This document shows positions 34,714 to 43,823 of a stretch of 64,000 bases of DNA, piece by piece. Made by a program: the position numbers and the translations under genes. The notes beneath the pieces were generated by a model. That model made no database searches and was not told the DNA's origin. It saw nothing but the letters and a program-made list of their open reading frames with translations. How positions within the stretch are numbered: the stretch's first letter is position 1; every line of letters starts with the position of its first letter. Source of the stretch: Clostridium_S neuense. GTDB taxonomy: Bacteria > Bacillota > Clostridia > Clostridiales > Clostridiaceae. Location: assembly GCF_045310695.1 (NCBI RefSeq), contig NZ_JBJIAA010000017.1, positions 1-64,000 on the forward strand. The letters are read 5' to 3'.

Positions 34714-35943
34714 ATGAAGTTTGCGACAAAGCTTATTCATGGTAACTATAATTTAGAAAAAAACGGTGCCACCAATATTCCAGTGTATATGTCAAATGCT
34801 TATGCACATACTTCCCCTGAGGAATTGGAAAGCATATTTCAAGGGGAAGCCTTGGGATATGCGTATACTAGAGTATCAAATCCAACAGTGACAACTTTGG
34901 AAAGGAGAATATCAAGTTTAGAAGGTGGATTAGCGTCAACAGCGGCAGCATCTGGTATGAGCGCTATATATATGGCAGTTACCAATATAGTTAAAAGTGG
35001 CGATGAGATAATAGCAGCTTCTGGATTGTATGGTGGTACGTATACTTTACTTGCAAATTTAAAAGATATAGGAGTAAAAGTTACCTTTTTAGATGAGTTA
35101 AATGAAACCTCCCTTTTAAATTCAATAACAGAAAAAACAAAGCTTGTATATGCTGAAACTATAGGAAATCCAAAGCTTGATATTTTAGATATTGAAAAGG
35201 TAGGAGAGATTTGTAGAGATAATAATATAATTTTTATGGTTGATTCAACTATTTCAACTCCGTATCTTGTGAATCCCATAAATTATGGTGCTGATGTTGT
35301 AATTCATTCAACATCAAAATACATCAATGGAACTTCAAATGCTATAGGTGGCATTATAGTTGATGGCGGAAGCGACAAATATAAAACAGATAAATATAAA
35401 AATTTCCATGATTACTTTAATAAGTTTGGAAAACTTGCTTTTACCGCCAAACTTAAAGCTTCTATTGGAAGGGATATAGGGGCAGCAATGTCACCATTTA
35501 ATGCATTTTTGACTTTAACAGGAATTGAAACTTTGGAACTAAGAATGAAAAAGCACTGCAGCAATGCAATAAAGATAGCAAAATACCTTGAAAAAAATGA
35601 GAAAGTGGTAAAAGTAAATTATCCTAATTTAAAGACATCAAAGTATTATGATTTGTCTGAAAAGTATTACAGTGAAGGAGCTTCTGGAATACTTACCTTT
35701 AGGCTTGGTACAAAGGAAAAAGCGTTTAAGTTTATAACAAATTTAAAACTTATATTAAACCTAACTAATATAGGTGATACGAAGACAATAATAATACATC
35801 CAGCTTCTACAATTTGTGCCCATAATGCAAATGAAGAAAAAGAAAAAATGGAAGTATATGATGACCTTTTGAGATTGTCTGTTGGCATAGAAGCTGCAGA
35901 AGACATAATAAGTGATATAGAAAATGCGCTGAAAGCAATTTGA
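34714..35943 (+). CDS. metY: O-acetylhomoserine sulfhydrylase (homocysteine synthase)
   Basis: 409 residues of the Cys/Met-metabolism PLP family: TKLIHGNYNLEKNGATNIPV, YTRVSNPTVTTLERRISSLE, YAETIGNPKLDI, PLP Lys in VIHSTSKYINGTSNAIGG. It replaces the acetate of O-acetylhomoserine with sulfur to give homocysteine. In the Wolinella system MetY uses the HcyS thiocarboxylate rather than free sulfide, and the gene order supports the same here. GAGGTG is 11 nt before the ATG; cysC follows after 10 nt. Confidence 0.93.
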   Translation: MKFATKLIHGNYNLEKNGATNIPVYMSNAYAHTSPEELESIFQGEALGYAYTRVSNPTVTTLERRISSLEGGLASTAAASGMSAIYMAVTNIVKSGDEIIAASGLYGGTYTLLANLKDIGVKVTFLDELNETSLLNSITEKTKLVYAETIGNPKLDILDIEKVGEICRDNNIIFMVDSTISTPYLVNPINYGADVVIHSTSKYINGTSNAIGGIIVDGGSDKYKTDKYKNFHDYFNKFGKLAFTAKLKASIGRDIGAAMSPFNAFLTLTGIETLELRMKKHCSNAIKIAKYLEKNEKVVKVNYPNLKTSKYYDLSEKYYSEGASGILTFRLGTKEKAFKFITNLKLILNLTNIGDTKTIIIHPASTICAHNANEEKEKMEVYDDLLRLSVGIEAAEDIISDIENALKAI

Positions 35944-35953
35944 GGTGGAAACA

Positions 35954-36562
35954 ATGGAAAATAAAAAAAATACCAATATACGCTGGCAGGAAACTAAAAT
36001 TAAAAGAAAAGATAGAGAAAAATTGCTAAAACAGAAGGGAGTAGTATTGTGGTTTACTGGCCTTTCGGGTTCTGGTAAATCAACAGTTGCTTCTATGCTT
36101 GAAGGAGAACTTCACAAAGAAGGTTATATTACTTATCTTTTAGATGGTGATAATTTGAGATACGGCTTGAATTCAGATCTGGGTTTTACAAGGTTAGATA
36201 GAAGTGAAAATATAAGAAGAGTTTCGGAAGTAGCAAAATTGTTTGTTGATGCAGGAGTTATAACAATTACAACTTTTATATCACCTTTTAAAAACGATAG
36301 AAATAATGTAAGAAAATTATTGGGAGAAGATTTTATTGAAGTTTATGTAGATTGCCCAATAGAAGAATGTGAAAAGAGAGATCCAAAAGGGATATACAAA
36401 AGGGCAAGAAGTGGAAATATTAAAAATTTTACAGGAATTGATTCGCCATATGAAATACCAGAAAATCCTGAAATGACAATAAAAACGTATGAAATTACAA
36501 AGGAGCAGTGTGTTAAAGAAATAATGGATTATTTGGGCAAAAATAAAATCATAGGAGAATAA
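35954..36562 (+). CDS. cysC: Adenylylsulfate kinase
   Basis: About 202 residues: P-loop FTGLSGSGKSTVASMLE, LLDGDNLRYGLNSDLGF, ARSGNIKNFTGIDSPYEIP. Phosphorylates APS to PAPS. The frame extends to GTG 35945, but GAGGTGG overlaps it, so ATG 35954 is chosen. No PAPS reductase is present in the window, so PAPS may serve sulfation or be handled elsewhere. Flanked closely by metY and aprA. Confidence 0.92.
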   Translation: MENKKNTNIRWQETKIKRKDREKLLKQKGVVLWFTGLSGSGKSTVASMLEGELHKEGYITYLLDGDNLRYGLNSDLGFTRLDRSENIRRVSEVAKLFVDAGVITITTFISPFKNDRNNVRKLLGEDFIEVYVDCPIEECEKRDPKGIYKRARSGNIKNFTGIDSPYEIPENPEMTIKTYEITKEQCVKEIMDYLGKNKIIGE

Positions 36563-36564
36563 CA

Positions 36565-38250
36565 ATGGAATTATCGTATGAAGTTTTAAAAACAGATCTT
36601 CTTGTAATAGGAGGAGGTGCAGCAGGATGTTTTGCAGCCCTAAGTGCTGCAAAAAAACCTAGTATTCAAATATTAATTATAGAAAAGGCTAATATAAAGA
36701 GAAGCGGCTGTCTTGCAGCTGGTGTTAATGCTTTAAATGCTTACATAACTGAAAATGAAACTCCAAATTCCTTTGTTGATTATGTAAAAAGTGAATTTAA
36801 TGGAGTAATAAGAGAAGATTTAGTATACACTGCTGCTAAAAGGCTTAATTCGGTTACAAAAGAAATTGAAAGAGATGGACTTACTATTTTAAAAGATGAG
36901 AATGGTAATTATGTTTCACGAGGAAAGAGAAGTATAAAAATAAATGGCGAAAATATAAAGCCTATTTTATCTGAAGCTGTTAATAAAAAGAAAAATATAA
37001 GTGTTTTAAATGAAGTTAATGCATTTGACTATATTGTTAAAAATGGCAGAGTGATAGGAGTTTATACTTTTTCAATACGTGAACCTAAAGTATATGTAAT
37101 TTATGCAAAAGCAGTAATATGTTCAACTGGTGGAGCGGCAGGAGTATACAAACCTAATAATCCAGGATTTTCAAGACACAAAATGTGGTATTCACCTTTT
37201 AATACAGGTGCTGGATATGCAATGGGCATAAGAGCAGGAGCAGAAATGACTACTTTTGAAATGAGATTTATTGCACTTAGATGTAAGGATACTATTGCTC
37301 CAACAGGTACTATAGCCCAGGGGGTTAAAATTCTGCAAGTAAATTCTGATTTAGAAGAATATATAAAGGAATATGGAAAACCAACTACTATTAATAGACT
37401 TTACAGTACAGTAATGGAAAACTTGAAGGGAAAAGGACCTTGTTATTTAAAAACTCAGGGAATAACTGAGAATCAGGTTAAAGATTTATTTAAGGCGTAT
37501 TTGAACATGGCACCTGCACAGGCTTTAAGGTGGTTTGATAATGAAATAAATCCATCAAAGCAAAATGTGGAAATTGAAGGAACAGAACCATATATAGTTG
37601 GCGGACATGGCGCAAGTGGCTATTGGGTAGATACCAGTAGAAAAACTACTTTAGATGGACTTTATGCAGCTGGTGATGTTGCAGGAGGAAGTCCTAAAAA
37701 ATATGTAACAGGATGTTTTGCAGAAGGAGAAATAGCAGCAGAAAATGCAGTTAAATATATTGAAAAACAAAGCCTTGAGGAAATTCCAAAGGATGAAATA
37801 GATAAAAAAGTTAGAAAGTTAAATAGCTTTTTTACAAATAAAAGTGATTTTAAGGATTACGAACTTGAAGAAGCAATGCAAAAAATAATGGATGAATATT
37901 GTGGAGGAATTTCTCAGCACTATAAGTACACAAATAAGAAACTTGAAATGGCTGAAAAAAGTATTGATAAGCTTTTGAAGCTTTCTTTGAAATTAAAAGC
38001 TTCGGATTGCCATGAACTTTTATTTATATATGAACTCATAGATAGGCTATATGTTGCTAAAACCCTTATAGCTCATTTAAAAGCAAGAAAAGAAACAAGA
38101 TGGAAATGTTATGAAGAAAATGGAAGCTATCCTGAAAAAGATGATAAAAATTGGCTTAAGTATGTAAATTCAGTATACAAAGATGGGAAAATAAATGTCA
38201 TATTTAGAAATCTGGTTGGAAGGAATGAATTCTATGAGCATAAAAATTGA
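36565..38250 (+). CDS. aprA: Adenylylsulfate reductase alpha subunit-like flavoprotein
   Basis: 561 residues. FAD-binding start DLLVIGGGAAGCFAALSAAK, then KRSGCLAAGVNALNAYI, EMRFIALRCKDTIAPTGTIA and DGLYAAGDVAGGSPKKYVTG. It belongs to the succinate dehydrogenase/AprA superfamily, shorter than the dissimilatory enzyme of sulfate reducers. The adjoining two-cluster ferredoxin and CysDN make APS reduction to sulfite and AMP the likely role. Starts 2 nt after cysC and overlaps aprB by 17 nt. Confidence 0.82.
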   Translation: MELSYEVLKTDLLVIGGGAAGCFAALSAAKKPSIQILIIEKANIKRSGCLAAGVNALNAYITENETPNSFVDYVKSEFNGVIREDLVYTAAKRLNSVTKEIERDGLTILKDENGNYVSRGKRSIKINGENIKPILSEAVNKKKNISVLNEVNAFDYIVKNGRVIGVYTFSIREPKVYVIYAKAVICSTGGAAGVYKPNNPGFSRHKMWYSPFNTGAGYAMGIRAGAEMTTFEMRFIALRCKDTIAPTGTIAQGVKILQVNSDLEEYIKEYGKPTTINRLYSTVMENLKGKGPCYLKTQGITENQVKDLFKAYLNMAPAQALRWFDNEINPSKQNVEIEGTEPYIVGGHGASGYWVDTSRKTTLDGLYAAGDVAGGSPKKYVTGCFAEGEIAAENAVKYIEKQSLEEIPKDEIDKKVRKLNSFFTNKSDFKDYELEEAMQKIMDEYCGGISQHYKYTNKKLEMAEKSIDKLLKLSLKLKASDCHELLFIYELIDRLYVAKTLIAHLKARKETRWKCYEENGSYPEKDDKNWLKYVNSVYKDGKINVIFRNLVGRNEFYEHKN

Positions 38251-38548
38251 CACAAAAAAATGTGTTGGGTGTGGCAAATGTATTAAAGTATGTCCCGGAA
38301 GTTTAATTTATAAAAACGAATATAAAAAGGCATTTATAAAATATCCACAAAACTGTTGGGGCTGCACTGCATGTCTTAAAGAATGTAGAAGTCAGGCAAT
38401 AAAATATTATTTAGGTGCTGATATTGGTGGAAATGGAGCTTATTTGTATGTAGTAGAGGATGGCTCTGAATTAAAGTGGTACATGAACAGTAGTGATGGA
38501 AGAAAAATGACTGTAAGTACAAATAGAAAAGAGTCAAACAAATATTAA
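38234..38548 (+). CDS. aprB: Adenylylsulfate reductase beta subunit-like ferredoxin
   Basis: About 104 residues. Two 4Fe-4S motifs: CVGCGKCIKVCPG (residues about 10-22) and CWGCTACLKECRS (about 43-55), then a short tail with LKWYMNSSDGRKMTVST, as in AprB. The frame is open to 38195, but GGAAGG before ATG 38234 and the family start favour the latter. Overlap with aprA by 17 nt implies stoichiometric production. Confidence 0.85.
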   Translation: MSIKIDTKKCVGCGKCIKVCPGSLIYKNEYKKAFIKYPQNCWGCTACLKECRSQAIKYYLGADIGGNGAYLYVVEDGSELKWYMNSSDGRKMTVSTNRKESNKY

Positions 38549-38574
38549 AAAATATAAAATTAGGGGGCTTTTTT

Positions 38575-39603
38575 ATGAAAAGAAATAGAGGTGTTTTATG
38601 TTTTGGATTGATTTTACTGGTGACTAGTTTATTATCTGGATGCGGTAAAAGTAATAAAAATTTATCAGAAGTGAAAATTGCATATTTTCCTAATATAACT
38701 CATTCTCAAGCTTTAGCTCAAAAAGAGGATGGATCACTGCAAAAAGCATTTGGAAATAAAATTAAAGTTAAATGGCAGAAATTTAATGCAGGTTCTTCTG
38801 AGGTTGAAGCATTTTTAGCTGGAGATGTTGATATTGGATATATAGGACCTGGTCCAGCAATAAATGGTTATATAAAGTCAAAAGGTGAAATGCAGGTTAT
38901 TGCTGGGGGAGCAGATGCAGCTGCAATTCTTGTAAGTAGAAATGGATCAAATATAAAATCAGTAAAAGATTTAAATGGAAAAAAAGTTGCAATACCACAG
39001 TTTGGAAATACCCAAGATTTGAATTTGAGAATATTACTTGCCGAAAATGGTTTAAAGGATAAAACAAAGGGAGGAACGGTGGAGATTATTCAAGCTGAAA
39101 ATCCAGACATAAAAACTCTTTTAGATAAAGGTTCAATTGATGCAGCATTAGTTCCTGAGCCTTGGGGTTCAAGACTAGTAAAAGAAGTTGGAGCAAAAGT
39201 TGTACTTGATTATGATGAAATTTGGAAAAATGGGAAGTATCCAACAGCAGTTGTTGTAGCAAGGAAAGATTTTATAAAAGATCATCCAGATATAGTTGAG
39301 AAGTTTTTAAAGATTCATGTGCAGAAAACGCAATATATAATTGACAATACTGATAAGAGTGAAGATCTAATAAATAAACAACTTAAAGAAGTAACAGGTA
39401 AGGATTTAGCTAAGGATATTTTAAATTCATCATTTAAAAGAATAAAAGTTACAAATAATCCGGAAAAGGGTGCAATTATAGACATGGCCGATTGGTCTTT
39501 AAAAGAAGGTTTTATAAAGAAGAAATCAGATCTTAAAGGAATGTTTGATTTTGATATATTAAATAAAGTTTTAAAGTCTCAAGGACAGAGTGAAATTAAT
39601 TAA
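38575..39603 (+). CDS. ABC transporter substrate-binding lipoprotein (SsuA/TauA type)
   Basis: 342 residues. Lipoprotein signal peptide ending LLSGCGKS (Cys about 23), then VKIAYFPNITHSQALAQKED, FNAGSSEVEAFLAGDVDIGY, LVPEPWGSRL. The family binds sulfonates, taurine, nitrate or related anions. In this operon it most likely captures sulfate or sulfonates; no separate CysP/Sbp-type binding protein is present. Membrane-anchored, outside the cell. AGGGGGC precedes the ATG. Confidence 0.85.
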   Translation: MKRNRGVLCFGLILLVTSLLSGCGKSNKNLSEVKIAYFPNITHSQALAQKEDGSLQKAFGNKIKVKWQKFNAGSSEVEAFLAGDVDIGYIGPGPAINGYIKSKGEMQVIAGGADAAAILVSRNGSNIKSVKDLNGKKVAIPQFGNTQDLNLRILLAENGLKDKTKGGTVEIIQAENPDIKTLLDKGSIDAALVPEPWGSRLVKEVGAKVVLDYDEIWKNGKYPTAVVVARKDFIKDHPDIVEKFLKIHVQKTQYIIDNTDKSEDLINKQLKEVTGKDLAKDILNSSFKRIKVTNNPEKGAIIDMADWSLKEGFIKKKSDLKGMFDFDILNKVLKSQGQSEIN

Positions 39604-39623
39604 AGTTAAGAGGAGGGAGAAAT

Positions 39624-40463
39624 TTGAGTATTGAAATAAAAGATGTAAGTAAGGATTTTATTTCAAAGGAAAAAACAACACATACGCTTGATAACATAAA
39701 TCTTTCTATAAAAAGTGGGGAATTTATATGCTTACTTGGACCGTCTGGTTGTGGAAAGTCTACATTGCTAAATATAATAGCTGGACTTGAAAAAACTAGT
39801 TCTGGAAAACTTTATTTAAATGATAAAGAAATAAAAAATCCGGGCACTGATAGAGCTTTTATGTTTCAAGATTCTGCACTTTTTCCATGGCTTAATGTAA
39901 TACAAAATGTGGAATTTGGAATGAAAATAAAAAATGTTCCAAAGGAAGAAAGACGGGAAAAGGCTTTGAAATATTTAAAGATGGTTCATTTAACTAAGTT
40001 CCAAAATTCTTATATACATGAACTATCAGGAGGTATGAGGCAGAGAGTTGCCCTTGCAAGAGCTCTAACACTTGATTCAGAAGTTTTACTCATGGATGAG
40101 CCATTTTCAGCTTTAGATAGTCAAACTAGAAATATATTACAGATTGAACTTCAAAATATATGGTGGGAAACAAAGAAAACTATAATATTTGTAACTCATA
40201 ATGTCGAAGAAGCTGTACTTTTGGCTGATAAAGTTGTAATGATGTCAGCAAATCCAGGAAAAATAAAGAAAGTATTTGATATTAAATTAGGGAGACCAAG
40301 ACAAGCTCAAAGCTTAGATTTGACCTATGTTTCGGCTGAAATTATGAAAGAACTTAAGGAGGAGGTAGAGAAGGTTGCAAAAGCTGAGTACGATAGCGAT
40401 TGGGATTTTGAAAAAAGTTCTATTTTATATAATTCTGATAATGATTTGGGAGCTGGTCTATAA
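39624..40463 (+). CDS. ABC transporter ATP-binding protein (SsuB/TauB type)
   Basis: 279 residues from a TTG behind GAGGAGGGAG. Walker A LLGPSGCGKSTLLNIIAGL, Q-loop MFQDSALFPWLNV (typical of anion/sulfonate importers), signature LSGGMRQRVALARAL, Walker B LLMDEPFSALD, His in FVTHNVEEA. Its 3' end overlaps the permease gene by 89 nt, unusually long. Confidence 0.9.
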   Translation: MSIEIKDVSKDFISKEKTTHTLDNINLSIKSGEFICLLGPSGCGKSTLLNIIAGLEKTSSGKLYLNDKEIKNPGTDRAFMFQDSALFPWLNVIQNVEFGMKIKNVPKEERREKALKYLKMVHLTKFQNSYIHELSGGMRQRVALARALTLDSEVLLMDEPFSALDSQTRNILQIELQNIWWETKKTIIFVTHNVEEAVLLADKVVMMSANPGKIKKVFDIKLGRPRQAQSLDLTYVSAEIMKELKEEVEKVAKAEYDSDWDFEKSSILYNSDNDLGAGL

Positions 40464-41172
40464 AATTTTTGTAGATACATTAAACTTATGGAAACCATAT
40501 ACTTTTCCATCGCCTATGGATGTCTTAAATACACTTATTGATTTGATAGGAGATAATACTTTATTTTTAGCGATAATCGCAAGTTTAAGAAGGCTTTTTA
40601 TAGGATATATTATATCGCTTGTAGTTGGAATTTTAGTTGGCTTATTTATTGTAAAATATAAATACATTGATGAAAATTTAAGCCCATTAATATTAGGACT
40701 TCAAACAATTCCGAGTGTATGTTGGATACCATTTGCAATACTTTGGTATGGAATTAATGAAAATTCAATTTTGTTTGTAACTGTAATAGGTTCTATTTTT
40801 TCAATTGCAATATCAACTGAAGCTGCAATTAAAAATGTAAATCCTATCTACGTTAAAGCAGCAAGAACTATGGGAGCAAGTGGAAGAAAGTTATATTTTA
40901 ACGTTGTAATTCCTTCTGCACTTCCAGGTATAGTATCTGGGATGAAACAAGGATGGTCTTTTGCATGGAGGGCACTTATGGCTGGAGAAATGTTGTCTGC
41001 AAGCAAAGGACTTGGTCAGGTATTAATGGCGGGAAGAGATTTGGGAGATGTAAGTCAGGTTATGGCTGTAATGATTGTAATTGTAGCCTTTGGACTTATT
41101 TTTGATAAATTACTGTTTGGAAAATTTGAAAAAAGTATTAGATATAAATGTGGTCTTGAAAGAAAAAATTAG
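40375..41172 (+). CDS. ABC transporter permease (SsuC/TauC type)
   Basis: 265 residues with about six transmembrane helices. The EAA loop is EAAIKNVNPIYVKAARTMGA with FNVVIPSALPGIVSGMKQGW. The TTG at 40375 lies 89 nt inside the ATPase gene behind GGAGGAGG; later starts would remove the first helix (ILKKVLFYIILIMIWELVYK), so the long overlap seems genuine. Completes the three-part importer. Confidence 0.9.
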   Translation: MQKLSTIAIGILKKVLFYIILIMIWELVYKIFVDTLNLWKPYTFPSPMDVLNTLIDLIGDNTLFLAIIASLRRLFIGYIISLVVGILVGLFIVKYKYIDENLSPLILGLQTIPSVCWIPFAILWYGINENSILFVTVIGSIFSIAISTEAAIKNVNPIYVKAARTMGASGRKLYFNVVIPSALPGIVSGMKQGWSFAWRALMAGEMLSASKGLGQVLMAGRDLGDVSQVMAVMIVIVAFGLIFDKLLFGKFEKSIRYKCGLERKN

Positions 41173-41184
41173 GAGGAATTAAAA

Positions 41185-41985
41185 ATGGATCATTTGGATA
41201 GATTGGAAGCTGAAAGTATTTATATTTTAAGAGAGGCTTATAAGCATTTTGGTAAATTAGGGATGCTTTGGTCTATAGGAAAGGATTCAACTGTAATGTT
41301 GTGGCTTGCGGAAAAAGCTTTTTTTGGAAATTGTCCATTTCCACTTATTCATGTTGACACAACTCATAAAATACCGGAAATGATTAAATTTAGAGATAAA
41401 GTTGCTAAAGAATATAATCTTAATTTGATAGTAAATACAAATTGGGATGCAATTAAAGCAGGTATGGGTCCTGAAAAAGGAAGGCTTGAATGCTGCAAAG
41501 CTTTAAAAACAGATGGACTTCAGCAAGTTATAGATAAGTATAAATTTGAAGGACTTATAGTTGGAATAAGAAGAGATGAAGAAGGTTCTAGATCAAAGGA
41601 AAGAGTATTTAGCGAGAGAAACGCTGAATCTGAGTGGGATTACACTGATCAGCCGCCAGAACTTTGGGATCAATTTAAAACTGATTTTAAAAAGGGAAAT
41701 CATATAAGAATTCACCCACTACTTGCTTGGACAGAAATAGATATATGGGAATACATCAAAAGAGAAAATATACCTGTAGTGGATTTATATTTTTCTAAAA
41801 ATGGGAAGAGATATAGGAGCTTGGGATGTGCACCATGTACAAGTCCCATAGATTCAAACGCATCAAATCTAGATGAAATTATAGAAGAACTTAAAAATAC
41901 AAATGAAACTGAAAGAAGTGGAAGAGCTCAGGACAAAGCAGATCCACATGCACTTGAAAAACTTAGAAAACATGGATATATGTAA
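41185..41985 (+). CDS. cysD: Sulfate adenylyltransferase subunit 2
   Basis: 266 residues. PAPS-reductase-like ATP-pyrophosphatase fold: MLWSIGKDSTVMLWLAEKA (PP-loop), HVDTTHKIPEM, GIRRDEEGSRSKERVFSER, RYRSLGCAPCTSPI. With CysN makes APS from sulfate and ATP. AGGAGG is 8 nt before the ATG; cysN follows after 12 nt. Confidence 0.96.
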   Translation: MDHLDRLEAESIYILREAYKHFGKLGMLWSIGKDSTVMLWLAEKAFFGNCPFPLIHVDTTHKIPEMIKFRDKVAKEYNLNLIVNTNWDAIKAGMGPEKGRLECCKALKTDGLQQVIDKYKFEGLIVGIRRDEEGSRSKERVFSERNAESEWDYTDQPPELWDQFKTDFKKGNHIRIHPLLAWTEIDIWEYIKRENIPVVDLYFSKNGKRYRSLGCAPCTSPIDSNASNLDEIIEELKNTNETERSGRAQDKADPHALEKLRKHGYM

Positions 41986-41997
41986 GGGGGAAGCAAA

Positions 41998-43734
41998 ATG
42001 AAAAGTTCAAGAGAAAATTTAAATATAGTAGTCGTTGGACATGTAGATCATGGAAAGTCAACTTTAATTGGAAGGCTTCTTTATGATACAAATTCTTTAC
42101 CTGATGGTGCTATTGAAAAAGTAAAAAAAATATCAAAAGAAGAGGGAAAAAAATTTGAATATGCTTTTTTATTAGATGCTTTTGAGGAGGAACAAAGGCA
42201 AGGAATAACAATAGATATAACTATGATTCGTTTTTTTACTAAAAAAAGAGATTATGTAATAATTGATGCACCGGGGCATAAGGAGTTTTTGAAGAACATG
42301 GTTTCGGGAGCAGCAAGTGCAGAAGCAGCAATCTTAGTTATAGATGCAAATGAAGGAATACAAGAACAATCTAAGAGGCATGGATATATTTTATCACTTT
42401 TAGGAATAAAAAAAGTTTATGTTGCTGTAAATAAAATGGATTTAGTTGATTATTCTGAGGAAAGATACAATGAAATAGTTGAGCAGTTTAATAAATTTTT
42501 AAATAATCTTAATATATACCCTATGGGATATATTCCAATATCAGCTTTTTTAGGTGACAATGTAGCTTCAAAATCAGATAAGATGCCATGGTATAATGGG
42601 GATTCAATACTTGAAAGCATGGATAAGATTGAAAAGGAAAAAGGAATAGAGCATAAATCCTTAAGACTTCCAATACAGGATATATACAAGTTTGACAGCA
42701 AAAGAATTATAGCTGGAAGAATAGAATCGGGTTCTTTAAGTGTTGGAGATGAAATAGTTTTTTGCCCATCAGGTAAGACTACGAAAGTTAAGTCATTGGA
42801 ATTTTGGCAGAAAAAAGATAATAAAAATCAGGTTTCAGCTGGGATGTCCGTTGGAATTACTGTAGAAGATGAATTTTATAATAAAAGGGGAGAAGTAATA
42901 GTACACAAGGAGGATATTGCTGCAACTTCAAATTTTTTTAATGCAAATATATTTTGGTTAGGTAAAGAGCCTCTTAAAAAGGGAAAAAAATATAGACTTA
43001 AAATAGCAACACAGGAGATAGAGGTACAAATTGATAAAATAAAAAAGGTAATAGATGCAGCTACACTTGAGCATAAAGAAAATACAGAAGTTGTAAATAA
43101 AAATGATGTCGCAGAGGTTATAGTAAAGTCTAATTCTCTTATATGCTTTGATACTTTTAATAAAAATGAGGCTATGGGTAGATTTGTAATTATAGACAAT
43201 TATAACACAAGTGGTGGTGGAATTATTCTTGGAACAGCAGAAACTTCAAAGAATAATGTACAAAATATCAAAAGTGCTATAAATTCAATTGAAAGAGAAA
43301 GTAGAATGGGACAAAAGGGCAAAGTAATCTGGATTACTGGACTTGATGATGAAGTTAATTCTAAAATTGCGGTTAAGTTAGAAAAAGAATTATTTGATGC
43401 TGGTAAAAAAGTATATTATTTAAACACTAATAGTTTGACAGAAGGCATCATTGATAATAAAGTTAATGCAATAGCAAATTTTGCAAAAATGTTTTCAGAT
43501 AATGGGCTTGTAACGATAGTTTCTAATGTAAGCAAGTTTAGCAAAGAAAGAAAATATGCTAAAGATATAATAGGAAAGTCTAAATATATAGAGGTATTTG
43601 TGGATGAAAAAAATAATACTGAAAATGAGGAATATGAAAAATCAGATTATCCAGTAATTTCTGTTGCTTTAAATAATAATGATGATTTTGTAGATAAGAG
43701 TGATGAACTTCTAGACATAATCTCTTTAAGTTGA
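41998..43734 (+). CDS. cysN: Sulfate adenylyltransferase subunit 1 with degenerate APS-kinase-like C-terminus
   Basis: 578 residues. Residues 1-425 are the GTPase: P-loop VVGHVDHGKSTLIGRLLYD, RQGITIDI, DAPGHKEFLKNM, NKMDLV. Residues 430-578 look like CysC, but the P-loop GLSGSGKS is replaced by GLDDEVNSKIA and other kinase motifs are weak (VYYLNTNSLTEG where DGDN is expected). The C-terminal domain therefore probably lacks kinase activity, consistent with the separate intact cysC. Last gene of the sulfur operon. Confidence 0.93.
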   Translation: MKSSRENLNIVVVGHVDHGKSTLIGRLLYDTNSLPDGAIEKVKKISKEEGKKFEYAFLLDAFEEEQRQGITIDITMIRFFTKKRDYVIIDAPGHKEFLKNMVSGAASAEAAILVIDANEGIQEQSKRHGYILSLLGIKKVYVAVNKMDLVDYSEERYNEIVEQFNKFLNNLNIYPMGYIPISAFLGDNVASKSDKMPWYNGDSILESMDKIEKEKGIEHKSLRLPIQDIYKFDSKRIIAGRIESGSLSVGDEIVFCPSGKTTKVKSLEFWQKKDNKNQVSAGMSVGITVEDEFYNKRGEVIVHKEDIAATSNFFNANIFWLGKEPLKKGKKYRLKIATQEIEVQIDKIKKVIDAATLEHKENTEVVNKNDVAEVIVKSNSLICFDTFNKNEAMGRFVIIDNYNTSGGGIILGTAETSKNNVQNIKSAINSIERESRMGQKGKVIWITGLDDEVNSKIAVKLEKELFDAGKKVYYLNTNSLTEGIIDNKVNAIANFAKMFSDNGLVTIVSNVSKFSKERKYAKDIIGKSKYIEVFVDEKNNTENEEYEKSDYPVISVALNNNDDFVDKSDELLDIISLS

Positions 43735-43762
43735 ATTTGCAGTAATATTGGTTTACAATTAA

Positions 43763-43823
43763 ATGCAGTGGATTTTGATACTTCTATACTTAAAAGTCGG
43801 TGACAATCCGCTGCATATCCCAA
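43763..43823 (+). ncRNA. Structured leader, candidate riboswitch or attenuator before cbiK
   Basis: ATGCAGTGGATT (43763-43774) pairs with AATCCGCTGCAT (43805-43816), 12 bp with one G-U. The enclosed part contains ACTT/AAGT and the piece CGGTGACAATCCG, close to the GGTGxAAATCC element of cobalamin riboswitches, but the B12 box and CCCGC/ACTGT core were not found. An intrinsic terminator follows at once, and then a cobalt/iron chelatase gene. It may be a degenerate or minimal cobalamin-type switch, or another metal/tetrapyrrole sensor; unproven. Confidence 0.45.

Noticed and set aside
34839..35279. Long minus-strand frame inside metY (and similar antisense frames in hem, cysN and ABC genes)
   Set aside because: These mirror the codon pattern of the real gene, lack binding sites and give serine/phenylalanine-rich translations without family features.
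43285..43734. Functional APS kinase domain in CysN
   Set aside because: The P-loop Gly-x-x-Gly-x-Gly-Lys-Ser is lost, so ATP binding in the usual manner is not expected.
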